From positions 26,401-90,400 of the forward strand of contig DASUHP010000101.1 of the NCBI GenBank assembly GCA_036273455.1: a stretch of DNA of 64,000 nucleotides. The letters run 5' to 3'. The number at the start of each line of letters is the position of its first letter. Position 1 is the first letter of the stretch. Source of the DNA: CAIYRG01 sp036273455. GTDB lineage: Bacteria > Pseudomonadota > Alphaproteobacteria > Micropepsales > Micropepsaceae. Made by a program: the position numbers and the translations under genes. Shown in pieces: positions 19,391 through 27,827 of this stretch. The notes under the pieces are model-generated. The model was not told the DNA's origin and made no database searches. It saw only the letters and a program-made list of their open reading frames with translations.

Positions 19391-20044
19391 ATGAATTTTT
19401 TGATTCTCATCGCCGGTGGAATTGTCATTGGACTTATCGTCGCGGCGCCGATCGGCCCGGTGAATTTGATCTGTATACGCCGCACTTTTTTTTATGGTCC
19501 ACTGAATGGATTTTTTGCCGGTTTGGGTGCGGCGCTGGGCGACGGCGTGTTCGCCATTCTCACCGCCTTTGGGGTCACCGCGATCACCCGCTGGATCGAG
19601 GGCTATGCGACCGTCCTGGAAATCGCCGGCGGAATAATGCTCATTGGTTTTGGGCTGCATATCTTTGGCGCCGACGTCGCGCTGCTGCGCGACTCCGAGG
19701 GCGCTCCGGTCAAGGACAATGCGGCAGTGTCACTGACGCGGACGATTCTCTCGACCTTCGCGCTGACGGTCACCAATCCGGCGACCCTGATCGGTTTCAC
19801 GGCGCTGTTTGCCGGGTTGGGAAGTCTCGCGGGGCGTCAGACCCGTTTCCTCGAGGCGGCAATTACCGTAATCGGGGTGATCGCCGGTTCGACCATCTGG
19901 TGGTTTGCGCTGACGACGATCGTCGGCATTTTCCACCGCCACATCGACATCGGCGTCATGCGCAACATAAATCGCATCTTCGGTGCTGCCGTGACCCTGT
20001 TCGGCGTTGTGGTCCTCGGCAATCTGGCAACGAAGCTGGCGTGA
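19391..20044 (+). CDS. LysE-family exporter
   Basis: The 217-residue inner-membrane protein has about six hydrophobic helices and the N-terminal family signature GLIVAAPIGPVNLICIRR. A second motif, TNPATLIGF, appears mid-protein. LysE/RhtB proteins export amino acids or related small molecules by proton exchange; the substrate is not predictable here. It is followed closely by the convergent glycosyltransferase gene (6 bases between stops). Confidence 0.88.
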   Translation: MNFLILIAGGIVIGLIVAAPIGPVNLICIRRTFFYGPLNGFFAGLGAALGDGVFAILTAFGVTAITRWIEGYATVLEIAGGIMLIGFGLHIFGADVALLRDSEGAPVKDNAAVSLTRTILSTFALTVTNPATLIGFTALFAGLGSLAGRQTRFLEAAITVIGVIAGSTIWWFALTTIVGIFHRHIDIGVMRNINRIFGAAVTLFGVVVLGNLATKLA

Positions 20045-20050
20045 TGCGAT

Positions 20051-21151
20051 CTATTGCACGACTGCGGTCAGCCAACTCTCCCATTCGCGCGCCCGTTGTG
20101 GCCAAAGGTAATTTTGCCGGACATAGGATATCGCCGCCGCCCTGCGGGCCAATGCCGGCGCTGGCAACAAGCGTTGCGATTTCAGCGTCGCGACCAGTGT
20201 GGCGGCAAATCTCGCCGCAAGCAGATCGGAGTCTTCCGAAGGTTCAATGAGAACGCCGTGTCCGGCCAGCGTCTCCGGCAGGGCCGCCAGCCGGGTTGTC
20301 ACCACGCCGGCGCCCATGGCCAGTGCCTCCAGCGCGGCAATGCATGAAGTCTCCGGATAGGTGCAGGGATAAGCGAGCATATCGGCCGCGGCGAGCGCCT
20401 TTGCGAGCTCCGGTTGCGGCACCGGGCCGACATAATCCACGCCCTCCATCGAGTCGCATTTGCGATGCAGGTCCGCATAACGGTTATCGTCGGGCCCTCC
20501 GCGGGTTGTCGAAAGACCGGCAAATATCCGCAAACTGACGTCCGGAATCTCCTGCCGTACGTGCGGAAAAGCTTTCAGCAACTCGCCCAGTCCGCGATAG
20601 GGCGCACTGGTATAGGCAAGGACCGGCGGCGCGCGCCGCGTGTACCACGGCGGCCTTGGCGTGGCTGCGGCTACAGGCGGCGCGATGGCGTTGCGCATCA
20701 CCTTTGCGCGCTCCCGCGCGAGCCAGAAAATCCGGCAGAATTCGTCCATTTGCCACTGACTGACAAAGGCAAATCCCGACCAGGCCTTCCGCTCCCGCGA
20801 AAATTCCAGCGGCTCGATCGGAGGCTGATCGTCGGCATGATGCACCCAAAGCACGAGCGGCCTGCGCACCCCCATATCGCGCAACCACGCGCCGATGGCT
20901 TCATTCGCGATCACCGCCACATCGGCGTCGTTCAGCAGAGCGGTGCCAAAATCTGAATGATGATTGAGGCACTCAACGCCCAGATAGATTCCGGGAGCGG
21001 ACGTATTGGCGAGATGAACGACGGAATGACCAAGCCGCGCCAGCTCCGCAGCGAGGTATGAAATCGCTGCCTCTGTTCCACCGACAGCTCGCAGATAAGG
21101 TGATTCGACCGTGTAATCGACAACCGTGCGATGGACGAAAACGATGCGCAA
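20051..21151 (-). CDS. Glycosyltransferase, GT4-like
   Basis: The 366-residue protein has an N-terminal acceptor domain containing AVGGTEAAISYLAAELARLGHSV and a C-terminal donor domain with LAYTSAPYRGLGELL. The late motif is YPETSCIAALEALAMGAGVV, typical of GT-B retaining enzymes. The substrate is unknown. TTG 21151 was chosen because it directly follows the Nudix stop; the frame is open to a GTG at 21202, which would overlap the Nudix gene by 49 bases. It is probably co-transcribed with the Nudix gene. Confidence 0.8.
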   Translation of the reverse strand: MRIVFVHRTVVDYTVESPYLRAVGGTEAAISYLAAELARLGHSVVHLANTSAPGIYLGVECLNHHSDFGTALLNDADVAVIANEAIGAWLRDMGVRRPLVLWVHHADDQPPIEPLEFSRERKAWSGFAFVSQWQMDEFCRIFWLARERAKVMRNAIAPPVAAATPRPPWYTRRAPPVLAYTSAPYRGLGELLKAFPHVRQEIPDVSLRIFAGLSTTRGGPDDNRYADLHRKCDSMEGVDYVGPVPQPELAKALAAADMLAYPCTYPETSCIAALEALAMGAGVVTTRLAALPETLAGHGVLIEPSEDSDLLAARFAATLVATLKSQRLLPAPALARRAAAISYVRQNYLWPQRAREWESWLTAVVQ

Positions 21152-21153
21152 TT

Positions 21154-21591
21154 TCAGCTTTTTCCCAAACCCGTAGCGATCACCCTGCGGGTTTCGTCCC
21201 ACAAGGCATATTCATCGAGATTCGCAGGGTCCACCCAACGAGCCTCTGCCGCATCGCTGGCGGCGCACAATTCTCCGGAAACATGAACCGCCTTGAAGTC
21301 GATCAGGACATAGTGTCCGATCACGTCGCCCACCGCATCGCGAGTCAGCAAATCGACTACGTCAATCAGGCGTTCGATCTCCACAACCAGTCCCGTTTCC
21401 TCCCGGATTTCGCGCTGCAGCCCTTCCCTGAGACGTTCTCCCCATTCAAGTTTTCCGCCCGGAATACTCCATTGTCCGGCGCGCGGTTCTTGGCCCCGGC
21501 GAATCAGCAGCACCTGTCCAGCGGCGTTGCTGATCACCGCGCCGACACCGGCAATGGGCGAATGGGGAAGATATCTTGCGTTTTGTTCCAT
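21154..21591 (-). CDS. Nudix hydrolase
   Basis: The 145-residue protein has a complete Nudix box, GGKLEWGERLREGLQREI followed by REETGL, at about residues 45-67. Such enzymes hydrolyse nucleoside diphosphates linked to another group. The N-terminus (PIAGVGAVI, VLLIRRGQEPRAGQWSIPGG) resembles ADP-ribose pyrophosphatase-like and MutT-like members. The substrate is not known. It lies just upstream of a glycosyltransferase gene on the same strand. Confidence 0.9.
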   Translation of the reverse strand: MEQNARYLPHSPIAGVGAVISNAAGQVLLIRRGQEPRAGQWSIPGGKLEWGERLREGLQREIREETGLVVEIERLIDVVDLLTRDAVGDVIGHYVLIDFKAVHVSGELCAASDAAEARWVDPANLDEYALWDETRRVIATGLGKS

Positions 21592-21673
21592 CTTCGAACG
21601 ATCCAGGTTGCGGCAACTTTCCAGTTGCCGCGTTTACGGCTAAGAAGGTCACGATCCGGGGAGGAGAGCAATC

Positions 21674-22246
21674 ATGGCACTTTCTATTAAGCCTGCAATT
21701 GGTGCGCTATGCTTAGCCGCAATTTGCATCGCCGGCTGCAACCAAAATAATCCCGGAAATCAACAGAGCAATGCTGCGCCTGCCGCAACGGCGACGGGCG
21801 CGGCATCTGCGAGCCAGTTGCCAACCGCCAAGGATCTCAGCCCCGAGTCGAATCAGCAGTTCCTTGCCGACAATGCGAAGCGCTCCGGAGTCATGACACT
21901 GCCGGATGGTCTGCAATACCGGGTGATCAAGGCGGGTACAGGAAAATCGCCAACGCCGGACGATTTGGTCACCGTCACCTATCGCGGCCAGCTCATCAAC
22001 GGAATGGTGTTCGACCAGACACAACCCGGAAAGACCGCGACCTTTCCCGCTGGACAATTGATTCCGGGTTGGGTCGAGGCATTGCAGAAAATGAAGGAAG
22101 GCGATCAGTGGGAGTTGGTGATCCCGGCCAATCTCGGCTACGGAGAGGCGGGAGCGGGCGGCGTTATTCCACCCAACCAGACGCTCGTGTTCGATATGAC
22201 GTTGCTCAAAGTCGAACCGCCATCAGGGCAGCCCGGCGGGCAATAA
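21674..22246 (+). CDS. FKBP-type peptidyl-prolyl cis-trans isomerase, lipoprotein
   Basis: The 190-residue protein has a lipoprotein signal (LAAICIAGC, Cys 22), an Ala/Asn/Gln-rich linker and a C-terminal FKBP domain (about residues 80-182). The domain contains DLVTVTYRGQLINGMVFDQT, GWVEALQKMKEGDQWEL and PANLGYGEAGAGGVIPPNQT. It should assist protein folding in the periplasm, anchored to a membrane. GGAGGAG lies just before the ATG. Its 3' end overlaps the FAD oxidase gene by 24 bases. Confidence 0.92.
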   Translation: MALSIKPAIGALCLAAICIAGCNQNNPGNQQSNAAPAATATGAASASQLPTAKDLSPESNQQFLADNAKRSGVMTLPDGLQYRVIKAGTGKSPTPDDLVTVTYRGQLINGMVFDQTQPGKTATFPAGQLIPGWVEALQKMKEGDQWELVIPANLGYGEAGAGGVIPPNQTLVFDMTLLKVEPPSGQPGGQ

Positions 22247-23641
22247 TTTTCCGGGATTGAGGATGTTGCCCGGATCAAGGGCGCGCTTCAGCGCGGCCAT
22301 CGTCGCGATTTCTTCAACCTGCTTCTGACGTGCCAAGGCTTCGCGCCGGGCAATGCCGATGCCATGCTCGGCGGAGATCGATCCGTTGAACCGCCAGACG
22401 CATTCCTGAACCGCGCTTTCAATAGCGCTCCGGGCGGGTTCGAGCGCGTCCTGGTGATCGGGCGCGAGAATCGCAAAATGCAAATTGCCGTCGCCGGCGT
22501 GACCGAATGTCATCGGCAAGGCGTGGGTGAGAACCGCGCGGACAGCCGCTTCCGCTGTGTCGACGAATTCCCCAAGCCGGGCCAGCGGAACGGAAACATC
22601 GTTGGCGATCGATTTGCCCTGCTTGCGTTGCGCCTCCGGAATGGATTCGCGCAGGCGCCAAAGCTCTTCCCGTTGCTTCAGGCTGCTGGCAAATACCGCG
22701 TCAGTCACCAAATCGCGCTCGATCGCGCGCGACAGCACCTGTTCGGCAGCCTCGGTCGAATTCAGCGCTGCCGAATTTCCGATTTCTATCAGCAGCAACC
22801 ACTCGTGGGTCCCCGTCAGGGGATTGGACGTTCCGGGGATTTCACGCAGCACGAGTTCGATGGCCCGGCGCTGCATGATTTCGAATGCCTGAACCTGCCC
22901 GCCAGATGCGTATTGCAGATCGTTCAGGATCGGCAGCGCGGATGAGACCGCCGGAATGGCGGCAAGGACAGTCACGTATGAAGCTGGTTGCGGGAACAGT
23001 TTCAGCATCGCCGCGGTGATCACGCCGAGCGTCCCCTCCGCGCCGATGAACAGCTGTTTCAGATCGTAGCCGGTATTGTCCTTCCGCAGACCTTTCATAA
23101 GATCCAGAATACTGCCATTCGCCAGCACGACTTCGAGGCCGAGCACCAGATCGCGCATCATCCCGTAGCGCAGAACATGTACGCCCCCGGCGTTCGTGGA
23201 AATGTTCCCCCCAATCGTGCAGGAGCCCTCGGCGGCAAGACTCAATGGAAAAAGCCGTCCGGCTTCGGATGCGGCACGCTGTATTTCCTTCAGCACGACA
23301 CCTGCCTCGGCGATCAGAAGGTTTTCGTCAGCGGATATGCGCCGGATCCGGTTCATCCTCTCGAGTGAAAGCAGCACTTCGCCGGATGCAGGAATCTGAC
23401 CACCCACCAGCCCGGTATTCCCCCCCTGGGGCACGATCGTAGTTCGAGTCTGGTTACAAATCGCGAGGATGCGCGCGATCGCTTCGGTATTCGCCGGTTT
23501 CAGCAGGAGAGATGACCGGCCATGCCATCGGCCGCGCCACTCGCTCAGGTGAGGTGCGATTTCGCCTGGCTCTTCACTCCAGCCTTGTGCTCCAGCGGCG
23601 TCTTTCAGACGTGCTGTGATATCGGGATCAACCATGGTCAT
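22223..23641 (-). CDS. FAD-binding oxidoreductase, D-2-hydroxyacid dehydrogenase/GlcD-like
   Basis: The 472-residue protein belongs to the COG0277 family. The FAD-binding PCMH domain has VPQGGNTGLVGGQIP, LSLAAEGSCTIGGNISTNAGG and FIGAEGTLGVITAA; the C-terminal domain ends with SISAEHGIGIARREAL. Relatives oxidise D-lactate, D-2-hydroxyglutarate or glycolate, passing electrons to an acceptor. ATG 23641 was chosen because GAGGGG lies 8 bases upstream; it overlaps the preceding gene by 14 bases. Confidence 0.88.
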   Translation of the reverse strand: MTMVDPDITARLKDAAGAQGWSEEPGEIAPHLSEWRGRWHGRSSLLLKPANTEAIARILAICNQTRTTIVPQGGNTGLVGGQIPASGEVLLSLERMNRIRRISADENLLIAEAGVVLKEIQRAASEAGRLFPLSLAAEGSCTIGGNISTNAGGVHVLRYGMMRDLVLGLEVVLANGSILDLMKGLRKDNTGYDLKQLFIGAEGTLGVITAAMLKLFPQPASYVTVLAAIPAVSSALPILNDLQYASGGQVQAFEIMQRRAIELVLREIPGTSNPLTGTHEWLLLIEIGNSAALNSTEAAEQVLSRAIERDLVTDAVFASSLKQREELWRLRESIPEAQRKQGKSIANDVSVPLARLGEFVDTAEAAVRAVLTHALPMTFGHAGDGNLHFAILAPDHQDALEPARSAIESAVQECVWRFNGSISAEHGIGIARREALARQKQVEEIATMAALKRALDPGNILNPGKLLPAGLP

Positions 23642-24614
23642 GCTGGGCGCCCCTCGGAGCGGCAGCGCGCCTGAGGCGATCGTTGATCGCTTCACCGAGG
23701 CCCGTGTCCGGAATAGGTGTCACCGCGATGGTCTCGACCCCGGTCCCATCAAGCCGGTGCAACATGGCAAAGAGATTGGCTGCGGCCTCCCGCAAGTCAC
23801 CGGATGGACTGAGATTGCACGTCACGTGCGCGTCGAGAGTGGTATTGCCAAATGCGAGAAGCGCTTCGCCTGGGGCGATCTCAGCTGCATTCAGTCGCAC
23901 GTGCGCCCTTGGTGCATAATGACTGGCCAGCATTCCGGGCGCGCTGACAATCCTGGTATGCCGTTCCATCAGCGGCCCGATTGCCGCTTCAATCTCCTCG
24001 CGCGCGATAGCGCCGGGGCGCAGCATCACAGGTGCTCCGCTTTCAAAACCGACGATCGTGGATTCAATGCCGGCCCGGCACGTGCCGCCGTCCAAAATCA
24101 GCTCCACACGTCCGCGCAACTCGTGGAGGGCGGCTTCCGCGCTGGTTGGGCTTAAGCGGCCCGAACGGTTGGCACTCGGCGCTGCAATCGGAAAACCGGA
24201 CCCATCAAGTAAGGCTTGTGCAACTTTGTGAGACGGGCTGCGGACGGCGACTGTGTCGAGCCCTGCACTGGCGAGGTGCGATATCGGGCAAGGCCTGCTT
24301 CGTTGCAGCACCAGCGTAAGGGGGCCCGGCCAAAATTGCCGGGCGAGTGCCGCCGCGTGCGGATTACGTTCGACATAGTCCAACGCGTGATCCCACCCGC
24401 GGACATGCACGATCAGCGGATTGAAACGCGGCCGCTCCTTGATCGCGAAGACCTGCGCAACGGCGTGATCGTCCAGGGCATTGCCGCCAAGGCCATAAAC
24501 CGTCTCAGTCGGGAAAACGACGGGGTCGCCGCTGCGCAGGATACGCACGGCTTCGGCCAGCCCGGTGGAATCACCGGCCGCGACTTTGGTTTGGATCGGA
24601 ATCTCTACCCGCAT
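23628..24614 (-). CDS. L-threonylcarbamoyladenylate synthase, Sua5 type
   Basis: The 328-residue protein makes threonylcarbamoyl-AMP for the t6A modification at position 37 of ANN-decoding tRNAs. The YrdC domain has VVFPTETVYGLGGNA, KERPRFNPLIVHV and PSANRSGRLSPT. The extra C-terminal Sua5 domain contains APGMLASHYAPRA. ATG 24614 is preferred over an upstream TTG at 24641. It is followed by, and overlaps, the FAD oxidase gene. It diverges from doxX over a spacer with two CTATAAA-like boxes (about 24654 and 24679). Confidence 0.93.
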   Translation of the reverse strand: MRVEIPIQTKVAAGDSTGLAEAVRILRSGDPVVFPTETVYGLGGNALDDHAVAQVFAIKERPRFNPLIVHVRGWDHALDYVERNPHAAALARQFWPGPLTLVLQRSRPCPISHLASAGLDTVAVRSPSHKVAQALLDGSGFPIAAPSANRSGRLSPTSAEAALHELRGRVELILDGGTCRAGIESTIVGFESGAPVMLRPGAIAREEIEAAIGPLMERHTRIVSAPGMLASHYAPRAHVRLNAAEIAPGEALLAFGNTTLDAHVTCNLSPSGDLREAAANLFAMLHRLDGTGVETIAVTPIPDTGLGEAINDRLRRAAAPRGAQHDHG

Positions 24615-24722
24615 CGAACCAGGGCTTGGCTGTCGCGCCAAACCTAACCCAACTCTATAAAACCACGGCCATTTATCCTATAAATCGGCTTCCGGCGAGT
24701 TCAGACCCAACAGGGGGAAACC

Positions 24723-25181
24723 GTGGCAGCAACATCTACAATCTCACAGGCATCAAGCGAAGATCTCGGCAAACTGGTTCTTCGGCTAACAGTTGGAATT
24801 CTGATTGTCTTTCACGGTATCGCGCTGGCGACAGGCGATGCCGGCATTCCCAACAACCTCGCCCGCTGGCATCTGCCGACGGGGTTGATGTGGTTGGGCT
24901 TTCTGGTCGAATTTGGTGGCGGACTGGCGATGGTGCTGGGAGCTTACGCGCGCCTCGGCGGCCTTCTTCTCGGCATCTTCATGATCGTCGCCATTTTCAT
25001 GGCGCATATCGGTCTGATGGGCGCGACCAACCACCTCTTCATGGTAGCCAACAATCCGGCAGGAAATCACTGGGATCATTATTTCCTCGAGACCCAGATG
25101 TTCTATCTGCTCGGCGGCTTCGCAGTCGCGCTGCTCGGCGCCGGCAAATACGGGCTGAATATTGGCGGCGACCTGAACTGA
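24723..25181 (+). CDS. DoxX family membrane protein
   Basis: The 152-residue protein has about four hydrophobic helices and the DoxX-type start LGKLVLRLTVGILIVFHGIA, then GFLVEFGGGLAMVLGAYARLGGLLLG. It is an inner-membrane protein of unclear function, often linked to redox or quinone-related processes. It starts at GTG 24723, just after the sequence AGGGGGAAACC, which supplies a Shine-Dalgarno. The exported nuclease-like gene follows after 85 bases. Confidence 0.85.
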   Translation: MAATSTISQASSEDLGKLVLRLTVGILIVFHGIALATGDAGIPNNLARWHLPTGLMWLGFLVEFGGGLAMVLGAYARLGGLLLGIFMIVAIFMAHIGLMGATNHLFMVANNPAGNHWDHYFLETQMFYLLGGFAVALLGAGKYGLNIGGDLN

Positions 25182-25266
25182 CGCGCATCCAGTAGTTTGT
25201 TTCGCATAGGCCCGCCTTCCCGCGACAAGCGGGGAGGTGGGCTATTTGACATCTGCGGGGCGGTGA

Positions 25267-26055
25267 ATGCGCGCGCTATTTGCGCCACTGCTGTTTCTGC
25301 TGCTGACCCAACCCACCCTGGCTGGGCAAAATCGATCGGCAAGCGCAGTGAGCCAGCCGGTATGTCCGGCGTCGGGCGACATGCGCGCCGAGTTTGCATC
25401 AGCGGTCACTGCATCCTCGTTTCGCACCATAGATGGGCACGAGATCAGGCTTGCGGGCGTGATCGGTCCAGGTGAGGACGGCAGCCCGGCATCCCCCCAA
25501 ATTCTCGCCGGAGCACGGTCGGCCCTTACCGCCGCGCTTCAGGCACGCGATCTGCGCCTTGCGGTTGTCGGCATTCCGGATCGTTACCAGCGGGTCGCCG
25601 CACAGCTATTTGCCAACGGAATGTGGGTGCAGCAACGCATGCTCCGCGACGGGCTGGTACGGGTGGACCCGGGGCGCCTTGGCGGTATCTGCAGCGGGCC
25701 GCTTTTTGCGGCCGAACACCTGGCCATGGATGCCCACGCCGGAAACTGGGGAAATGGAAGATTCCGGCTCAGGACGCCGGATGAAGTGACAAAAAGCGCC
25801 GGCCGGTTCGAAATTGTCGACGGCGAGGTTTGGCGCAGCCGTGATCTCAAGGGCCGGCAAATCATTGAGTTCCGCAATGCCTCCAGCTTTGAGGTCGCGG
25901 TCCCATCACAAGCCGTACGGGCGCTACGCCAGATCCATGTCGATCTCCGGCGGCTGCGCGGCAAGACCATCCGTGTGCATGGCTGGATCGGTCTGGATGA
26001 CCGGCCGATGATGGAGATTTCGACACCGGCAGCGCTGGAAATCATACAAAAATAG
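25267..26055 (+). CDS. Exported thermonuclease-like (SNase-like) protein
   Basis: The 262-residue protein starts with a signal peptide (MRALFAPLLFLLLTQPTLAG) and then has an SNase-like OB-fold region. It is recognised by FRTIDGHEIRLAGVIGPGE, ALTAALQARDLRLAV, and QLFANGMWVQQRMLRDGLVRVDP. The catalytic Arg/Glu/Arg set of staphylococcal nuclease could not be matched with certainty, so nuclease activity is not assured. The C-terminal part (about residues 180-260) resembles a second small nucleic-acid-binding-like domain. Confidence 0.65.
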   Translation: MRALFAPLLFLLLTQPTLAGQNRSASAVSQPVCPASGDMRAEFASAVTASSFRTIDGHEIRLAGVIGPGEDGSPASPQILAGARSALTAALQARDLRLAVVGIPDRYQRVAAQLFANGMWVQQRMLRDGLVRVDPGRLGGICSGPLFAAEHLAMDAHAGNWGNGRFRLRTPDEVTKSAGRFEIVDGEVWRSRDLKGRQIIEFRNASSFEVAVPSQAVRALRQIHVDLRRLRGKTIRVHGWIGLDDRPMMEISTPAALEIIQK

Positions 26056-26102
26056 CCGTCCCCCGCTTCATCGCAGAGGAAAGCTATTGTTGTTCCTGAA
26101 AT

Positions 26103-26771
26103 TCAGGCGGCGCGTTTGACCAGCGCGCTCTCGACCCTTTTTACCGCATCCTGCTCGTCGATGCGCTCGATCGCAGCAACCTCGCGGGCCATGCGTGCCA
26201 GTGCCGCTTCGTAGAGCTGCCTTTCGCTGTAGGATTGCTCAGGCTGGCCACCGGCCCGATGGAGGTCTCGCACGACCTCAGCAATCGAAATCAGGTCGCC
26301 GGAATTGATCTTGGCTTCGTATTCCTGTGCCCGGCGGCTCCACATCGTGCGTTTGATCCGCGCCCGGCCGCGCAAGGTGTTGAGGGCGTTGGCGACCACA
26401 TCCGGACTGGACAGCTTGCGCATGCCAATGGCTTTGGCCTTCGCGGTTGGTACGCGAAGGATCATCTTGTCCTTTTCAAAGGCAATAACGAATAGCTCAA
26501 GCTTGATGCCGGCGACTTCCTGTTCATCGATCTTGGAAATTCGCCCGACCCCGTGGGTCGGATAGACGATGAAATCGCCGGCCTTGAATTCGTGTTTTCT
26601 TGCGGGAGCAGCCGCTTTGGCGGGGGCGGTCGGCTTACCGGCAGGCACTTTCGCCGCTTGCGCGCGGGCGAGGGTGGTGACTTTGGAAGGGACTGGTTTG
26701 GGCGGCGGCGGCTTCGTCTGCACGAGTTTAAGTGCTGGTGCTGGAACCTTTTTCTTCACTGCTACCGTCAT
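26103..26771 (-). CDS. CarD-family transcriptional regulator
   Basis: The 222-residue protein carries a CarD/CdnL RNA-polymerase-interacting domain from about residue 60 (EFKAGDFIVYPTHGVGRI) and a helical DNA-binding region after it. Such proteins bind the polymerase beta subunit and stabilise open promoter complexes. The first 60 residues are Lys/Pro/Ala-rich and low complexity, longer than in many relatives. ATG 26771 has GGAAGG 8 bases upstream. The fdxA gene lies upstream on the same strand, with 349 bases between. Confidence 0.93.
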   Translation of the reverse strand: MTVAVKKKVPAPALKLVQTKPPPPKPVPSKVTTLARAQAAKVPAGKPTAPAKAAAPARKHEFKAGDFIVYPTHGVGRISKIDEQEVAGIKLELFVIAFEKDKMILRVPTAKAKAIGMRKLSSPDVVANALNTLRGRARIKRTMWSRRAQEYEAKINSGDLISIAEVVRDLHRAGGQPEQSYSERQLYEAALARMAREVAAIERIDEQDAVKRVESALVKRAA

Positions 26772-27120
26772 TTCAAAGACCTTCCAATCACGTCGCACGA
26801 AACATCCCAACCGCCCGGACTTAGGCCGGAGGCGGCATTTCGCGCGAACCGAAACCTGTACTGCCCAATCAGATGCTCATCCGCAGGAACACACGCCGGA
26901 AGAGCCCTCCAACCACTGAGCTTGCTCAGAGGTACAAAGTACCGCAACCCGCCCAAGGCTGGCCGGGCACCCATCTATATTGCGTGCATCGATTATCACA
27001 AACAGCCGCAAAATGGAAGCAGAAACGTTCGCCAACCCGTTGAAGCAGCGCACAAAATCAGAAACATAACGTAAATGTGTCAGGCGTTTGCCGAAGATTA
27101 GGGCGCCGCTCAGTAAGTAT
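26772..27120. other. Spacer between fdxA and carD, no gene supported
   Basis: No recognisable gene is present; the short frames that exist have no family features. It should hold the carD promoter or leader. Two adjacent perfect small inverted repeats lie at 26916-26929 (CTGAGC-TT-GCTCAG) and 26931-26943 (GGTAC-AAA-GTACC), which could fold as tandem hairpins in a carD leader RNA. Confidence 0.5.
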
Positions 27121-27459
27121 TCAGGAGCCGCTGCCCGGGTTAGGACTGAAGAAATTAGCGTATTTGTCGGCTTTCCCATCCCACTCCTTTGCGTCGGGTG
27201 GTGGTTCGCCCTTGATCGTTATGTTGGGCCAGACTTTGGCATAGGATGCATTGAGCTCCAGCCATTTTTCCAGAGCTGGCTCGGTATCGGGCCGAATGGC
27301 ATCGGCAGGACATTCCGGCTCACACACCCCGCAGTCGATGCACTCATCGGGATGAATAACGAGCATGTTCTCGCCCTCGTAAAAGCAATCCACGGGGCAG
27401 ACCTCGACGCAATCCATGTACTTGCAGCGGATGCAAGCTTCGGTAACGACGTAGGTCAT
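27121..27459 (-). CDS. fdxA: 7Fe ferredoxin (3Fe-4S and 4Fe-4S)
   Basis: The 112-residue protein has the two cluster segments of FdxA: CIRCKYMDCVEVCPVDCF and CIDCGVCEPECPADAI. The C-terminal extension with a WPNI-type segment is also typical. It carries electrons in the cytoplasm. The ATG at 27459 matches the family start MTYVVTEAC; the frame is open further upstream but not conserved. The order helicase, S4 protein, ferredoxin, CarD is common in alphaproteobacteria. Confidence 0.96.
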   Translation of the reverse strand: MTYVVTEACIRCKYMDCVEVCPVDCFYEGENMLVIHPDECIDCGVCEPECPADAIRPDTEPALEKWLELNASYAKVWPNITIKGEPPPDAKEWDGKADKYANFFSPNPGSGS

Positions 27460-27560
27460 TGAATATCGGAACTCCTGAGAACGACGCGTCAATAGGACGA
27501 GCAAACCGGACGATCAAGCATCTCAAGCTTACCTATCCCTTGGCATAATGCCGCGTGGGT

Positions 27561-27824
27561 CTAGTCGGGAAGGATGTCGTAAAGCGTGCGCGCCTCGGTG
27601 GCAGGGCCACGCCGCTCGCCCAGCCCGGTCACCCGCACAGAGATCACATGACCACCCGCGGGTAACGTCATGACATCGCCGATCCGGACAGCGGCGCTCG
27701 GTTTCTCGACCCGGTGGCCATTGATCCGAATGTGGCCCTGAAGGGCTTTCTCCTGGGCAACGGAGCGGGTCTTGCAGAACCGCGCATGCCAAAGCCATTT
27801 GTCAATGCGAAGCGACTCGCCCAG
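27561..27824 (-). CDS. S4-domain RNA-binding protein (Hsp15/HslR-like), apparent CTG start
   Basis: This frame encodes 87 residues with a clear S4 domain: LRIDKWLWHARFCKTRSVAQ, then HIRINGHRVEKPSAAVRIGD. Related proteins bind stalled 50S ribosomes or RNA. There is no ATG, GTG or TTG before the domain. The frame follows the helicase TAG (27828-27830) directly, as TAG-TCT-CTG. A GGAG (27831-27834) lies 6 bases before CTG 27824, so CTG initiation is the best reading. Readthrough of the in-frame TAG, giving a helicase-S4 fusion, is an alternative. Confidence 0.75.
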   Translation of the reverse strand: MGESLRIDKWLWHARFCKTRSVAQEKALQGHIRINGHRVEKPSAAVRIGDVMTLPAGGHVISVRVTGLGERRGPATEARTLYDILPD

Positions 27825-27827
27825 AGA

